This document shows, piece after piece, positions 1 through 10,746 of a DNA stretch of 64,000 nucleotides. Positions within the stretch are counted from its first letter, which is position 1, and every line of letters starts with the position of its first letter. Origin of the DNA: Exobasidium rhododendri (taxonomy: Eukaryota; Basidiomycota; Exobasidiomycetes; Exobasidiales; Exobasidiaceae); assembly GCA_026210745.1 (NCBI GenBank), contig CP110630.1, positions 3,720,001 through 3,784,000 on the forward strand, written 5' to 3'. The notes beneath the pieces were generated by a model. It made no database searches, was not told the DNA's origin, and worked only from the letters and a program-made list of their open reading frames with translations. The position numbers were made by a program, and so were the translations under genes.

Positions 1-18
1 CCTGCCCTTCACATAAGT

Positions 19-1533
19 ATGGCGACGACGGCTCGAGAAGTGACTGACCCTGCCTCAGGACTGCGTATAAGGGCAGCAAAAAACGCGGCATTCGATGGTG
101 ATGGACCAGGAGAAGAACGAAGAAGCGTCAAGGTTACGAAAGAGGAGGTGATTGACACCGATGAATGGCCTCTGGACTGGATGAAACGGGTGCTGGCTAG
201 AGCGCTGTGGAGTCAACAGTACTTCTGGGTCGTAGCTGGACTTTGCATTGCAGCCGATACGCTACTCACCACCATCATCTTGCTCGCAGTGAAATGTGAG
301 TCTTGCCATTCGTAGTGGCCAAATGCTCCTGCTGACGCTCTTCCTTTTTCCCCTTCTCTTGACATGCTCAAAGACACGGAAATCGACTTCACTACCTACA
401 TGCAACAGGTCCAGCACTACTTGGATGGGGAGAGAGTCTATCACAAGATATCTGGCGACACAGGCCCATGCGTCTATCCGGCGCTACATCTCTACCTTTC
501 CTCCTTTCTTTCTCATGCGACGAAGGGTGGAGCGGACATCTGGACTGGACAGCTGATCTACTTTGCTCTTTACATCGCGTGTCAAATCGCAGCCATGGCC
601 ACCTACAAAGCCGCTCACATTCCACCGGTCATGCTCCCTCTACTCATCTCCTCCAAGCGGCTTCACTCGATCTTTGTCCTGCGACTCTTCAACGACTGCT
701 GGACCATGACCTTCTTCTACGTTGGCGTGTACTACATCTGCAAAGGAAAGTGGAGATTGGGCTCTACCTTCTACAGCCTGGCGTTGGCAGTGAAGATGAA
801 CATGCTCCTCTACGCACCAGCACTGGCCGCCATCTATCTTCGAGCCTTGGGACTGCAAAGGAGTGTTGTTGAAGCTCTTCGAGTCATCTTCATTCAAGTG
901 CTTCTAGCAGTGCCGTTCTTGCGAGAAGATGCAAGGTCGTACCTATCTTCTGCATTCAATCTGTCGCGCTCCTTCCTATACGAGTGGACCGTCAATCTCC
1001 GCTTCCTCGATGAAGAGACCTTCTTGGACAAGCGGGCTGCCAGGTATCTTCTCTTAGGCCACGTAGTCCTTTGCGCAATCTGGATGGTCTTTCGGTGGAC
1101 TGGCGTCTCCAAAAAGGGCCTCCAATGGCTGCAGGGCAACATACGAAGACCTACGCAAAGCACATCGAAGCTTCGCAGACCTAGTGGTCGCTTCATAGTC
1201 ACATCACTCTTTACTTCTAACCTGATCGGCATCACCTTTTCTCGCAGTCTTCACTATCAATTCTACTCTTGGTACGCTCATCAGATTCCTCTTCTACTCT
1301 ACCTTTCATCTTTGCCTCGTCTACTCAAGGTGATCATACCGTTTTGCATTGAGTCGGCCTGGAATACCTTTCCCTCTACTTCATCGTCCTCACTCCAACT
1401 ACTTGCGTGTCATGTCGTGCTCTTGGCGGGTCTGTGGAGAGCCAGAGAAGACGACACAACACGGGACGAGGGTCGAAGGGACGAAGAGGAAGTAGCAAAA
1501 GAAATAGCAGCAGAGTGGGACAGGCCCAACTAG
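19..1533 (+). CDS. ALG3: ALG3: dolichyl-P-Man:Man5GlcNAc2-PP-dolichol alpha-1,3-mannosyltransferase
   Basis: Exons 19-295 and 374-1533, 478 residues. This ER membrane enzyme adds the first lumenal mannose to the lipid-linked oligosaccharide, using dolichyl-phosphate mannose. The splice creates a Tyr codon and gives YTEIDFTTYMQQ (from residue 93), followed by GDTGPCVYPALH (about 120-131). The strongest family signature, FTSNLIGITFSRSLHYQFY, lies near residues 371-389. All three match ALG3/Not56. Many hydrophobic segments fit a polytopic membrane protein. The tail after about residue 460 is charged (Glu/Arg/Asp) and cytosolic-looking. The start is the first ATG, only 18 bases from the window edge, so an upstream ATG or exon cannot be fully excluded. 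The gene converges on TFB3, about 170 bases downstream. Confidence 0.93.
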
Positions 1534-1706
1534 ACAGCACATCAGCATCCCGTCAATAATATGTACATAAGCACTTATCCACCATCATCACATACGACGT
1601 AATATTACACAACAAGCACACTCTATTGATGTTTTCGTTGGTGAAAACTTTCTTTTTGGGCTTTTAATAGTGTACACATGATAGATGGTGTGTAGAGTCT
1701 CTGCGT

Positions 1707-2996
1707 CTAAGTGGCCACAGGGGCTACACCGAGTCCCTCCACGGCGATGCGGATGTCTCGTTGCCATGCTAGTGACCAGTCGTAGCCCCCCGCGCGAAGT
1801 CGAATGATTTCCTCTTTAGAGAGGTCTGTAGTAATCCAAGGATCATCGTAGGAGTCTGCATCTCTTACTGTGTGACTACCACCAAGAGAAGCTGGCGCAG
1901 GAAGCAAGTCGAAGAGATGGCGTGAGTCGTCCAACGATGCGAGCGGACCTTCAAAGTCCCAGAGCATCTCCATCTGATAGGTCGACTTGCCCTCGTCGGT
2001 CTTGCTAGCACTTCCAAGACTACTCTTTCTCTTACCTGTGCCTACATTACCCATCAGCACTTCCCTTCTCTTCTCTTCCTCTTCGTCTTCTCTCTCTTCT
2101 CTGTCCCTCCTCTCCTCCCTCTTCTTCTCGTTCGCCTCTCTCTTCTGCATGACGGCAACCACGTCCACTCCTGCCCGACCGGCCAAAGCTTCGACCATTT
2201 CCTTTTCATCGTCTTCCTTCTCAACTCTGTCACGTTCCTGCCTTTCCCTCCTTCTCTTCGCCTTCTCTGCTCTGTACACCTTTTCTGCCTTTTCTCTCTC
2301 TCGCTGTGTTTCGCTTTCTGCTTCCTGATTTCGCACGTTATTCTGGATGGAAGCCTTGTTGGAATTCAAATAGGCCGTTATTCTCTTCTCCGTCTCCTCC
2401 TTGTCGACTTCGTTGATCAAGTTGAAGGTGATCGATTCCACTTCTTCCAAATAATCGTTGTACCTGTTCAAATTCTCAAAGTCTTCTTCTCTTTTGTTGA
2501 ACCATTTGCCCACTCTCTTCCGAATGTCTACTTCTCTTTCTACTTGCAAATCCTGAAATGTCTGGACCCCAAATTGATTCTTTCGACAGGTCTTGTTACA
2601 TTCTGGACAAGGAGCTGGACCAAGCGAGAAGATACGATCTAAGCATGATTCGCATAGCTTGTGATAACAAGGTGAGACGAGCAGTCGTAGCTTTGGATTG
2701 AGGTATCGATCCGTCTTGCATTGCGGGCATTTGTCATCACTGGAAGAATAGTCTATGATCCTTCTACTTGCATCAGTGGGAGGTTGCATGCGAGGTGCTG
2801 CTCCTATGTTCAGGGCAGAAGACAGATTGACGCCACCATCTCGATGACTTTGATTTGACTGCGCTCCAGCGGAAGAATTGAAACGCTGCGTTGTGCCATT
2901 ATTGGATGCTGGGCGTGCACCTTGGGCGACATGGCTCGAAGAGCTCCCACCTCGTCCTCGAAGTGACGTGGGTGCATGGGCGCCCCTCCTTGACAT
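1707..2996 (-). CDS. TFB3: TFB3/MAT1: RING-finger subunit of TFIIH and CDK-activating kinase
   Basis: Single exon, 429 residues from the ATG at 2996. The open frame continues upstream, but that part looks like leader and would overlap the promoter shared with IWS1. TFB3 holds the CDK-activating kinase module on core TFIIH in transcription initiation and nucleotide excision repair. A C3HC4 RING begins CPQC (about residue 90), continues CYHKLCESC and ends CPEC, followed by the conserved FGVQTFQDLQVEREVDIRKR and the MAT1 helical region (FNKREEDFENLNRYNDYLEE). Next comes a long Arg/Glu-rich coiled coil (about 225-320). The N-terminal 85 residues are a Ser/Gly/Arg-rich disordered extension, longer than usual. 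The divergent neighbour IWS1 starts 180 bases away, so they probably share a promoter; both act in RNA polymerase II transcription. Confidence 0.93.
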   Translation of the reverse strand: MSRRGAHAPTSLRGRGGSSSSHVAQGARPASNNGTTQRFNSSAGAQSNQSHRDGGVNLSSALNIGAAPRMQPPTDASRRIIDYSSSDDKCPQCKTDRYLNPKLRLLVSPCYHKLCESCLDRIFSLGPAPCPECNKTCRKNQFGVQTFQDLQVEREVDIRKRVGKWFNKREEDFENLNRYNDYLEEVESITFNLINEVDKEETEKRITAYLNSNKASIQNNVRNQEAESETQREREKAEKVYRAEKAKRRRERQERDRVEKEDDEKEMVEALAGRAGVDVVAVMQKREANEKKREERRDREEREDEEEEKRREVLMGNVGTGKRKSSLGSASKTDEGKSTYQMEMLWDFEGPLASLDDSRHLFDLLPAPASLGGSHTVRDADSYDDPWITTDLSKEEIIRLRAGGYDWSLAWQRDIRIAVEGLGVAPVAT

Positions 2997-3176
2997 GGAG
3001 AGTGCAAGGAGAAGAAGTATGTGCAACGAGGTTGAGGAAACAAGGAACTTGGGCGAGGTCGGGCCGGGGTTAGGAGTGCATTCGCGAAAGGTGGAGAACA
3101 TCACGACACGTGAACGAATGGCACCACGACTTTCAGTTGCGTCCTTCTCTGCCCCGTACCATAGACATCCACAAGC

Positions 3177-4328
3177 ATGGCGTCAGGGCTTCAAGAGCAT
3201 ATCGATCCCATGTTGGTGGGAGACGATGACGCAAGTGAAGCACTTGTACCTCGCAAGAGAGTGGGTGGGGAAGACGAAGAAGTAGAGGATGGTAGCAATG
3301 AAGAAGAATCGCAGTCGCACTCAAGCAAGAAAAAGAAGAAGCATCGTAGGGAAGAGCAGGAGGAGGACGTGGACGATCCTGCTTCGAGGGAAGAGACCGA
3401 GCAAGAGCGTAGGAGAAGAGAGATGTTGAGGAAGATTGATGCAGCAGCAAAAGGACCAAAGAAGAGACCTAGAAAGAAGGCAGACGAGACTGATCTAGAA
3501 CAGGCAGCTGATGATGAAGTCGTTCGAATGAGAGATATGATGCAAGCTGCAGCAAGCGAAGACCAGGAAGCAAATGTAGAGAAGAGGCCCGCGACGGCCA
3601 AGCTAAGACTGCTGAAAGAAGCAGTGGAGACGCTGCAAAAGTGAGTCGGGTAGATACTTTTGAGATAGAGATTGCGAAGTAGCTGCTAATGCAAAGATTA
3701 AGAACGGGATATCAACAGGCAATCTTGGATAACAATCTGTTGGAGGCCGTTCGAATGTGGCTAGAGCCTCTGCCAGATCGATCGCTCCCCTCGCTTAATA
3801 TTCAAAAGGCCATGTTTCCTTTGTTGGACAGAATGTACATCGATTCGACAAGTCTCAAGATGAGCGGACTGGGCAAGCTTGTTCTTTTCTACACACGTTG
3901 CGAGCGAGTAGACAAGAGTATTGCGAGGATTGCTGATCGATTGATTGGTGAGTTAGACAATGGCGACCTTATTTTCACTAAGATTCACTACTTGTAGAGG
4001 GGAACGTCCTGACGCATCCACTCTCCATCTTCAAACAGAGTCATGGTCAAGACCAATCTTGAAGCGATCCTCCTCCTACAGAGATCGACAGCAAGCTCGT
4101 CGAGAATTTCTGGCGGATCCAACGAGAGCAATTCAGCGTGTCGTGAAGAACAGTCAAGCTCCCGGTCAAGCCAATTCACAGAGAGCTAGGATCCCAGAAA
4201 GTGTGACTGGGAATGCTTTCCGCTTTGCACCCATCACGAGCATATCTGATCATCCTGATGAATCGAGAACAAATTCTCAGAAGATCAACAAGTTCAAGCG
4301 AAGCATGCAGGCAGCAAAGCAGCGATGA
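3177..4328 (+). CDS. IWS1: IWS1/SPN1: transcription elongation factor
   Basis: Exons 3177-3640, 3697-3947 and 4039-4328, 334 residues. IWS1 binds SPT6 and elongating RNA polymerase II in the nucleus. The N-terminal 120 residues are a charged Glu/Lys-rich disordered region. The folded TFIIS N-terminal-like (LW) domain spans about residues 150-245. It includes [19 protein letters not shown], then [23 protein letters not shown] and, across the last splice, [19 protein letters not shown], all typical of IWS1. Both introns have good donors (GTGAGT), and the first has a CTAAT branch site. The C-terminal stretch ends in a short basic segment. The ATG at 3177 is the first in frame after the divergent promoter shared with TFB3. 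Confidence 0.92.
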
Positions 4329-4779
4329 GATCAATTCCATCTTCCCGAAATGTCATAATAGAGTGTAACATCAGATCAAGTCTTGTAGTGCGAAATCACA
4401 CAATGTCACCCATCTAAAAACGTCCACCCTGCCCTGCCATGACGATGTGTACGCTTTCAGATCGATGAGCTGACCTGCTGTTCATATACAGACTATAACG
4501 CTGCTGCCGTCCTCTGACTCGTCTAGCGAGCATGTGCAATTCCGTTACAATCGCTATGGCTACTTATTGCAATGAAAGACTCGAGGCTTGCTCGGACCAC
4601 GACGATGCGCTAAGGGGAAAGAAGCTCCACGTCGTTTGTCTTTCTCCACTTTCCTATTTGACCTTACACTTTCCATGGTCTAGATCGACTCCCTCTCTCT
4701 CTCTCTTGTTCACACTAGCAATTTCAGTCGAAAATCGTTCCTTCGACTATCCTCCGCGAGATAGGCATACCTTGCATAC
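4329..4779. other. Intergenic, IWS1 to heme-binding protein gene
   Basis: About 450 bases carrying the IWS1 3' end and the promoter/leader of the next gene. The second half is CT-rich, for example around 4670-4730, as is common in fungal promoters. No coding or RNA gene is supported. Confidence 0.6.
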
Positions 4780-5719
4780 ATGACCTCGCAGACGGCCAAG
4801 ATAGTAGAGCTGCCTCCTGATGATGTACCGCTGGTGAAGCTGCAAAAGTCAACAAGAGAAAGGAAGAGAGCAACAGTGTTACCAAATGACGAGAAGAAGG
4901 TGGCGCATGATTCGACATCATCGTGGTTTAGAGTCTTTTTCAAATGGTCCTTGTTCACTATCCTTCTAGCGTTTGGAGCCGCACAATTCATCGCAGGTGA
5001 TCTGCTTTGGGGCTACAGAGGGAAATATGTGAAAAAGCAGACGTACTTTCCAGTAAGTCACTCCCAATGATCGTGTCGAGGCTCAGTACTAATGTAACGT
5101 AAAATGTTGCCACACCGCCAGCCCACACAAAGAGTCTTCACACCAGAAGAGCTGTGGCAGTACAATGGAGTGGAAGAAGGCAAGCCAGTCTACGTGAGTA
5201 AAACATACGAACCTGAGTATTGAACTCACACAAGTACTTTCATCCCCACAATGTGTATTGAAATTTTGTTCCTCATCTCATCTCCTACCCCTTTCTCCAG
5301 CTTTCGATTCTTGGAAAGGTTTACGATGTGACTTCAGGTAGATGGATTTATGGCCCCAGAGGGAGCTACTCATTCTTTGCAGGAAGAGATGCAAGTCGAG
5401 CCTACGTGACCGGCTGCTTCGAGACGCATCTAACTCATGACGTCCGGGGTCTCAGCATACAAGAGCTCCAGGTAAGTCTTCTCGTGCCCGCCTCCTGAGT
5501 CACACTCGGAAGCATTACTGTTACTGATCATCGGCTCTCTCCCCAAATTGTACACGATCCCAGCAAATCGCAATGTGGAAGACGTTCTTCGACGATCATC
5601 CTCGCTATTTCCAGATCGGAACCTTAGATCTGCCCACCATAGATCCAAACTCGCCTATACCACCTCCCTGTAACAACAACGCAGAATCAACCGACCCCAG
5701 CGCAGTGATAAGCTCATAG
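4780..5719 (+). CDS. Membrane-anchored cytochrome b5-like heme-binding protein (MAPR family)
   Basis: Exons 4780-5052, 5122-5193, 5301-5471 and 5564-5719, 223 residues. It belongs to the membrane-associated progesterone receptor/Dap1/neudesin group, small heme-binding proteins linked to cytochrome P450 and sterol metabolism. One membrane segment lies at about residues 53-73. The cytochrome b5-like domain follows: [11 protein letters not shown] (about 97), [13 protein letters not shown] (about 116), then [19 protein letters not shown], the MAPR loop that supplies Tyr heme ligands. The C-terminus is short and Asn/Ser-rich. The first intron falls between the membrane anchor and the domain; all frames join cleanly. 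It is longer at the N-terminus than yeast Dap1, so I give no symbol. It converges with the TLC gene. Confidence 0.85.
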
Positions 5720-5852
5720 ACGTACACCATCCACAAGCCCTTTCACGCAGGACGAGAAGGAAGAGGTAAGATTCAGTTGAGTCAGGCAAACTCGCATTAC
5801 ATTGGTCGGGTATGGTGGTATTTGTACAGCTCTCCTTCGTCTATCTACAATC

Positions 5853-7658
5853 TCAATCGAACACGACGACGTCCCGCCTGTTGATTTCCATTCGCCTTCT
5901 GATCTGCCCTACAATCCGCTTCCCTCTACCATCCTCGCCTCTCTCTACTGGAAACTCTCGTACAATATAATCTTGTCCAATCAAATCGGGAGGTAAGTTT
6001 AATCCACTCAGCTTGAGAATCGTTTGAAAAATTCTTCTCTCGTTCTTGGCAGACTCCTTATTTTCTCTGTCTATCATCTGGACGGAATTTTGTCCTTCGC
6101 CTATCACTTTCACGTCAAGCACTTCGTCCTCCTTCCCGTTGATGGCTCGATGGATAGCGCGAAAGAATGCTCTTCTCGCTGCATCTTTCCCACGTTGCGT
6201 TCTTGACTTCTCCACTGTGATCATCCCTTCGTCCAAGTCGAACTCTTCTTCCTCCCCGCTCGTGCTGTTGCTGTCTCCAGACGATCTTCGAGCCAAGGTC
6301 CGAGTATTCAGGTTCTGTGCTTCCATCTCTGCTTCAAATTGCTGCCTCCACGATTCAGGAGCACTGGCCCACGCTTTTCGGATGGCATCAGCGACCAATC
6401 TTCTTGCTCGATCTCGACCCTCCGCCGGGGATCGTATCGCCAGAAACGGTTCTCGATCATCTGGCCCAGCTTCTAGAGGTCGTACAGCGTTCGAGAAGAA
6501 TTGACGATCGGTGGTAGCCGTCAATGAAGGAAGACCTTGCTTCTCTTCTGTTGAAGTCTCGCTCAAGGCACTGCTCTTCCTTGAACGTCCCAAGACCAGA
6601 TTGATAGGCTCCTCGGCAAAGGCAGCAGCTCTCTGAAAGGCAGCAGAGATTGCATTCTTGTCTGTGGTCGCCGACAAGAGTGGGCTTGATCTGGGTGTTG
6701 TGGCCGGTGTATTCAAAGCACTCGCTATATTTGGATCGGGAAAGCCATTGAACAGTTGAGCGGCAGAATTGGCAAAATACGAAGCCGAAGTTTCCTCTGA
6801 TGAGATTGAAGGGAATTGTGCTTCTCTTTGCTTGCGGCCTTCTTGCTTTCGCTTGTGCATCCTTCTTCTAATCGACATAACACACTTGTATCCCCACCAC
6901 AGGTGCATTGGATATGTTGCAATCACACTGATGCATGGTCCCCATGAACCGTCTATTCCTGGTGTGCTCCTTCCGTGCTGTGTGCAAGCAGCGACGAGGA
7001 GACCAAAGTGGAAGAAGACTCTGGTCAAGAAGAAGGTGCCAGTAAACAGTGAGTTGGATCGGAAAGGTGGGTGTAAAGAGGCGATCCCCATGGTGAACGT
7101 GGGTAGCTGCAATCGTCAAAGCCTTAAGCCAAGTAATAACTCGTGAGCTCGAACGCCCTTCTACGGACTCACTTCAAAGATGCACGCCATGACAGCGATA
7201 TGACTCCATCCCCTATGCAACCAATACAAGAAGAGGAATGTGTAGACTGTATGATGAATCCATCCACTGGAGACATTGATCAGCTTGCGATAATAGATTG
7301 CTCCCAAGCCTAGATCGCTTGTGAGATAGGCAATGAAGAAGCATGACATTGGATGAGCCAGCCAGGCAGTACGTGCCCGAACGGCGTGGAGATCAAATCC
7401 GGAGCCTAATAGATCGACCAAGTAAGGGATGCTGACCAAAGTCATGACTCCCCCATTGACAGTCGTCAAGATCCAGCATCGTTGCTTCAGCTTTTTTGGT
7501 TCAGCGCCTTTGTAGATGGTATGAGACAGAACGTGAAAGGTCGTGTGAAGGATGAGGATAGAGGCTGCATAATAGATGGCGAGGAGCGGATCCCGAAGTG
7601 GCGAAGTCTCCGGCACTATAGCGTCAATAGCAGCCTGGGGAAGCAAGTACCAATGCAT
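5853..7658 (-). CDS. TLC-domain multi-pass membrane protein with long disordered tail
   Basis: Exons (minus) 7658-7173 and 7106-5853, 579 residues. The splice joins IAVMACIFE to LPTFTMGIASLHP, recreating the E-L-P-T signature of TRAM/LAG1/CLN8 (TLC) proteins of the TMEM136/TLCD4 type. About seven hydrophobic segments lie in residues 20-255, and the conserved HTTFHVLSHTIY and GWIHHTVYTFLFLY segments are visible. TLC proteins act in ER or Golgi lipid handling; this is not a ceramide synthase by its motifs. After the last membrane segment, HLWWGYKCVMSIRRRMHKR, comes a cytosolic Ser/Arg/Glu-rich region of about 320 residues with no recognised domain. The tail is much longer than in animal relatives. 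The exact function is unknown. Confidence 0.8.
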
Positions 7659-8098
7659 CGTTCCAGACGGTCTCTGATGTGTAAACAGACTGCCACTTCA
7701 CCAGCACCAGAGGGTGTAGAAGCGCAACGAGCACTTCTGTTGGCGTCTCTCCCAGATGTCCGTTCGCTGATACCCGTTTGACGAACAACAAGAAAATCGT
7801 TCAAAACATCATCACAGAAGGGGCGGAAATTGAAGAGGTATGGGGGCAGTCAACGCGAGCGAACGTGAACAACAAATTCCAAAGCAAGCGACCAACACAC
7901 GCACGCATAGGAGGAATCTCGCATTATGTATTCACTTGACAAGGAGAATAAACTTAAGCTTCGGCGAACAGATACGCGATGCCCTTCTCTCCCGAGCTTA
8001 TTTAGACCGGATCACTGTTTTTTCAACCTTCACTCCTAGGCATTCAATATCATTTTCCCTTTCCCTTCTTTGTCACCAGCTCGATACAGTCACACCGC
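7659..8098. other. Intergenic upstream of the TLC-domain gene
   Basis: About 440 bases holding the promoter of the minus-strand TLC gene and the 3' end of the small unknown gene. No coding potential is convincing in either strand. Confidence 0.5.
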
Positions 8099-8733
8099 TC
8101 AGCTCATGAACTTGCCTGCAGGCTGCGTGATACGTGATCCAGCAGTACCGGGCGCTCTCCTAAACTTGTCCATTCCCATCGATCCTTTGCCTTCCTTGTG
8201 GGCAGCCTTTGCATCATATCCAAAAGCTTGTTGGGTGACGTGATCCTTGTCTTCTTCCGTCTGGTAATTGTCCTTCTTACGCTCTTGGCGGCGACGTTCC
8301 TGTCGATTGCTCTGAGTCCTGGGAATCTCTTCCTCTGCGTTCACAGCCGGAGCGCTCTCCTGCGCTTCCGTTTCAACAGTGGCGGCTTGAGGAGATTTCG
8401 GACGAGGATAGTCGGGAATAGGATGAGGAACGTTACTGGCCTCTTCAGGTGACGTGGACGGTGAAGGGCTTTGGGGTGAAAAAGGAGGAGCACAAGTCAG
8501 AGTGACTCACCAGCATGTATGTTGCAACTTCCTCGACTCACCCTTGAGCAGCTTTCGTAGGGCTGCGAAGAGGGTGACTCTGGCTCAACCGTCGTCCCCC
8601 CACTCGGACTTCCATCAGAAAAGGAAGGGTAAGCTCAGGTAGTAGAAGGAAAAAAAAGTGTGCGTAAGGTACCGCCTCCGCTTCGCCACTCACTTGCGCT
8701 CGAATGGCCTGCAATCTGTTCACTAGTAGTCAT
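8099..8733 (-). CDS. Small spliced gene, hypothetical disordered protein (158 aa)
   Basis: Assembled by hand as three exons (minus): 8733-8694, 8608-8542 and 8468-8099. Frames join without a stop, and every intron is GT-AG with a strong donor (GTGAGT). The predicted protein begins MTTSEQIAGHSSAIRVGGRR. It has a Ser/Pro-rich first half and a very charged middle (NRQERRRQERKKDNYQTEED). It ends in a Gly-containing tail, SMGMDKFRRAPGTAGSRITQ, then PAGKFMS. I recognise no family. A TATATATAAG element 130-140 bases upstream supports this ATG as the start. An alternative model would use upstream ATGs near 9050, but those need extra exons. It is probably real because the two splices restore one long frame, but the first exon is the weakest part. 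Confidence 0.55.
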
Positions 8734-9193
8734 TGGGTAAATCAGAAAGAATGAGATGCGTAGTGATTGGTCAAGATAGATGGATGACTGTACGTGTAAC
8801 GGCGAGGTAGAGAGGTGAAGCTCGTACAGCAAGCAAAGAGATTGAAAAGAGGAGAGGGGAGGGGAGCTTATATATACCTTGCCATCTCGACATCTCCGCA
8901 TCCAGTGGGGCTTGTAATACCAGAGAGCAAGCTGGGCACCTTGAGAGAGAAAGGGAGGACGCCCCCCGATATATACAATTGTGGGGACGGACCGAGCATG
9001 TCGCGCACAGACCAAGCTTGGATAATTACGGATGCCTCGTCGAGGTTCATTTTTTAAGACGAGCTCGACCTTACTCTTCGTAGCAACCTAGTGCATCTAT
9101 TTCGTCCAATGATGGGAAGACTAGGGGCTCTGAACTTTTTTTTACATTTGGCGGAGTGAGAATGAGATGGTAAGCAGGTATAGAGAGTGGCGA
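8734..9193. other. Intergenic, promoter of small gene and 3' end of PEX14
   Basis: About 460 bases. It holds the TATA element noted separately and a short minus-strand open frame starting at 9050 that has no recognisable similarity. It may be leader sequence. Confidence 0.45.
8865..8877 (-). promoter_or_regulatory. Probable TATA box of the small unknown gene
   Basis: On the minus strand the sequence reads GGTATATATAAGC followed by a C/T-rich stretch. It lies about 135 bases upstream of the ATG at 8733, a normal distance once a leader is allowed for. Confidence 0.45.
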
Positions 9194-10358
9194 TCATGTT
9201 GTCACGGTAGCAGCAGAAGAAGAGGCAGAGGAGTCTACCGTGTATCCCTCCGTCTTCGAGTCTTCTGCTGTGGCAATCTTTGGAGACGTGGAAGGGGGAG
9301 CGGCATCGTTGCTGGAAGCGAGTTGCCAAGCCGGGATCGAAGGCTTGGACGGTGTGAAGGAAGGAGACGAGGTACCGTTGATGGCGTCGGTGCCGTTGTG
9401 TTGATTGTTGACACTGTAGGGGGAGTAGGGACGAGGAATGGCAGACGAGGGACCTGTGGATGCATTTCGTGAAATAAGCAGAGATTTGAGCGATTTCAAT
9501 TCACTTTGCAAATCGGAGAGGCTGGCGGTTTGCGCCTCCTTGGTCTTTTCGAACATCTATAGGAGGAGGGATGCAAATAGGGCAGGTAGTGTGAACGGAG
9601 TCAGCGGCAATGTCGTCATCGTCATCGTCAAAGAAAAACTACTCTCGGCGCAGTGCACTCACTGTAGCCAAAGAAGACTTCATTCCTTCCACCTCGCTCT
9701 TTATGTTTTCCATTTCATCTGCTCTCTTTTTATCAGATTGTCGAAGCATAACAATCGTCTCTTCCACGTCTTTGATGCTCTTTTCGATGCTCTCCTTCTG
9801 CTCTTCAATACCAGCCTTGACTGCTTTTGTCTCTGCATCCAAAGCGCTTAATTGAGCGGCCACTTCGTCGTATTTCGCCGTCAGTGCATTTCGATCTTCC
9901 TCTAAGATGGTCTGATTGGGAGGCTGAAGATGGGGAAATAGAAACTTTCTCGCCAGTGAAATAACACCGTATCCTATTGTACCAGATACTACTGCCATGA
10001 TAAACCAATCTCGCCAATCTCGATCATGATGTGTCTGAGCAGAAGGCACTGACATGTACCCCCCTCCACCACCACCATTAGAATAGAAGATGGGTTGTTG
10101 ATGCTGTTGATGAGATTGAGCGGCGTAGACGTTATGACTTGTGTTTGATTGACCATTGACACCTGCTGTGATTGCTCCACTTGCTCCTGTTTGTCGAAGA
10201 GCTTCATCGATTTCATCTGGACTCAGCCCTTTGCTCTCTAGGAATGACACTCTCTGCGATACACTCGATTGCTGCACTTTGGCATCTTGAAGGAAGGAGA
10301 TGGCGGAGGTGACCATGTCCGGCCTTACATGTCTCGGCGATATCTCGGAGGACGACAT
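9194..10358 (-). CDS. PEX14: PEX14: peroxisomal docking protein
   Basis: Exons (minus) 10358-9663 and 9556-9194, 352 residues. PEX14 is the docking and translocation factor for PEX5-cargo complexes at the peroxisomal membrane. The N-terminal domain (about residues 12-57) has the canonical VTSAISFLQDAKVQ and RVSFLESKGLSPDEIDEAL motifs that bind PEX5 WxxxF peptides. A Gln/Gly-rich linker follows. The membrane segment lies near 118-137 (WFIMAVVSGTIGYGVISLA), and a coiled coil spans about 150-240. The second exon adds a Ser/Pro-rich disordered tail. The single intron (9557-9662) is phase 0. The length is normal for fungal PEX14. Confidence 0.94.
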
Positions 10359-10746
10359 GCGATGGCGGTGCCTTTCGGGTAAGGTAGTTGAGGGGGGTGC
10401 GATGTGAATGGGCGAGGAGAAGGATGAGCATACTCCCCTTCGACTGTATCAAGGACTTGGGTTCCGGCTTTCAATGCCAAGCGATTCAGCCGGGCACGTG
10501 AATGAGGGACTCCAGGCACCACCCCGCACAAATTATTTTAGAAGTAATTTCTGATGATGCTTCCTCCTTGAGAATGTCGCCGCTTTTGGTAACGTCGGAA
10601 CGAGGTAACGATTGAGGTATTAAAGCATGTATACTGAGACGCAAGCAGAAGAGAATACAATCGTGTAAGGGCAAAGGAACATGCCCTTCTGAGTACGAAG
10701 TGGCGACATACTTCGACCGACTGCACGATCAGAGGGACAAATTTGC
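10359..10746. other. Intergenic upstream of PEX14
   Basis: About 390 bases with the PEX14 promoter and the 3' region of the WW-domain gene. I see no gene here. Confidence 0.5.

Noticed and set aside
1987-2328. Ser/Leu-rich open frame antisense to TFB3
   Set aside because: It is a mirror of the Arg/Glu-rich coiled-coil codons of TFB3 and has no family signal.
8868-9050. Minus-strand open frame starting MNLDEASVIIQAW
   Set aside because: It could be spliced into the small gene, but its joins are ambiguous and the TATA-like element lies at its end, so I treat it as upstream sequence.
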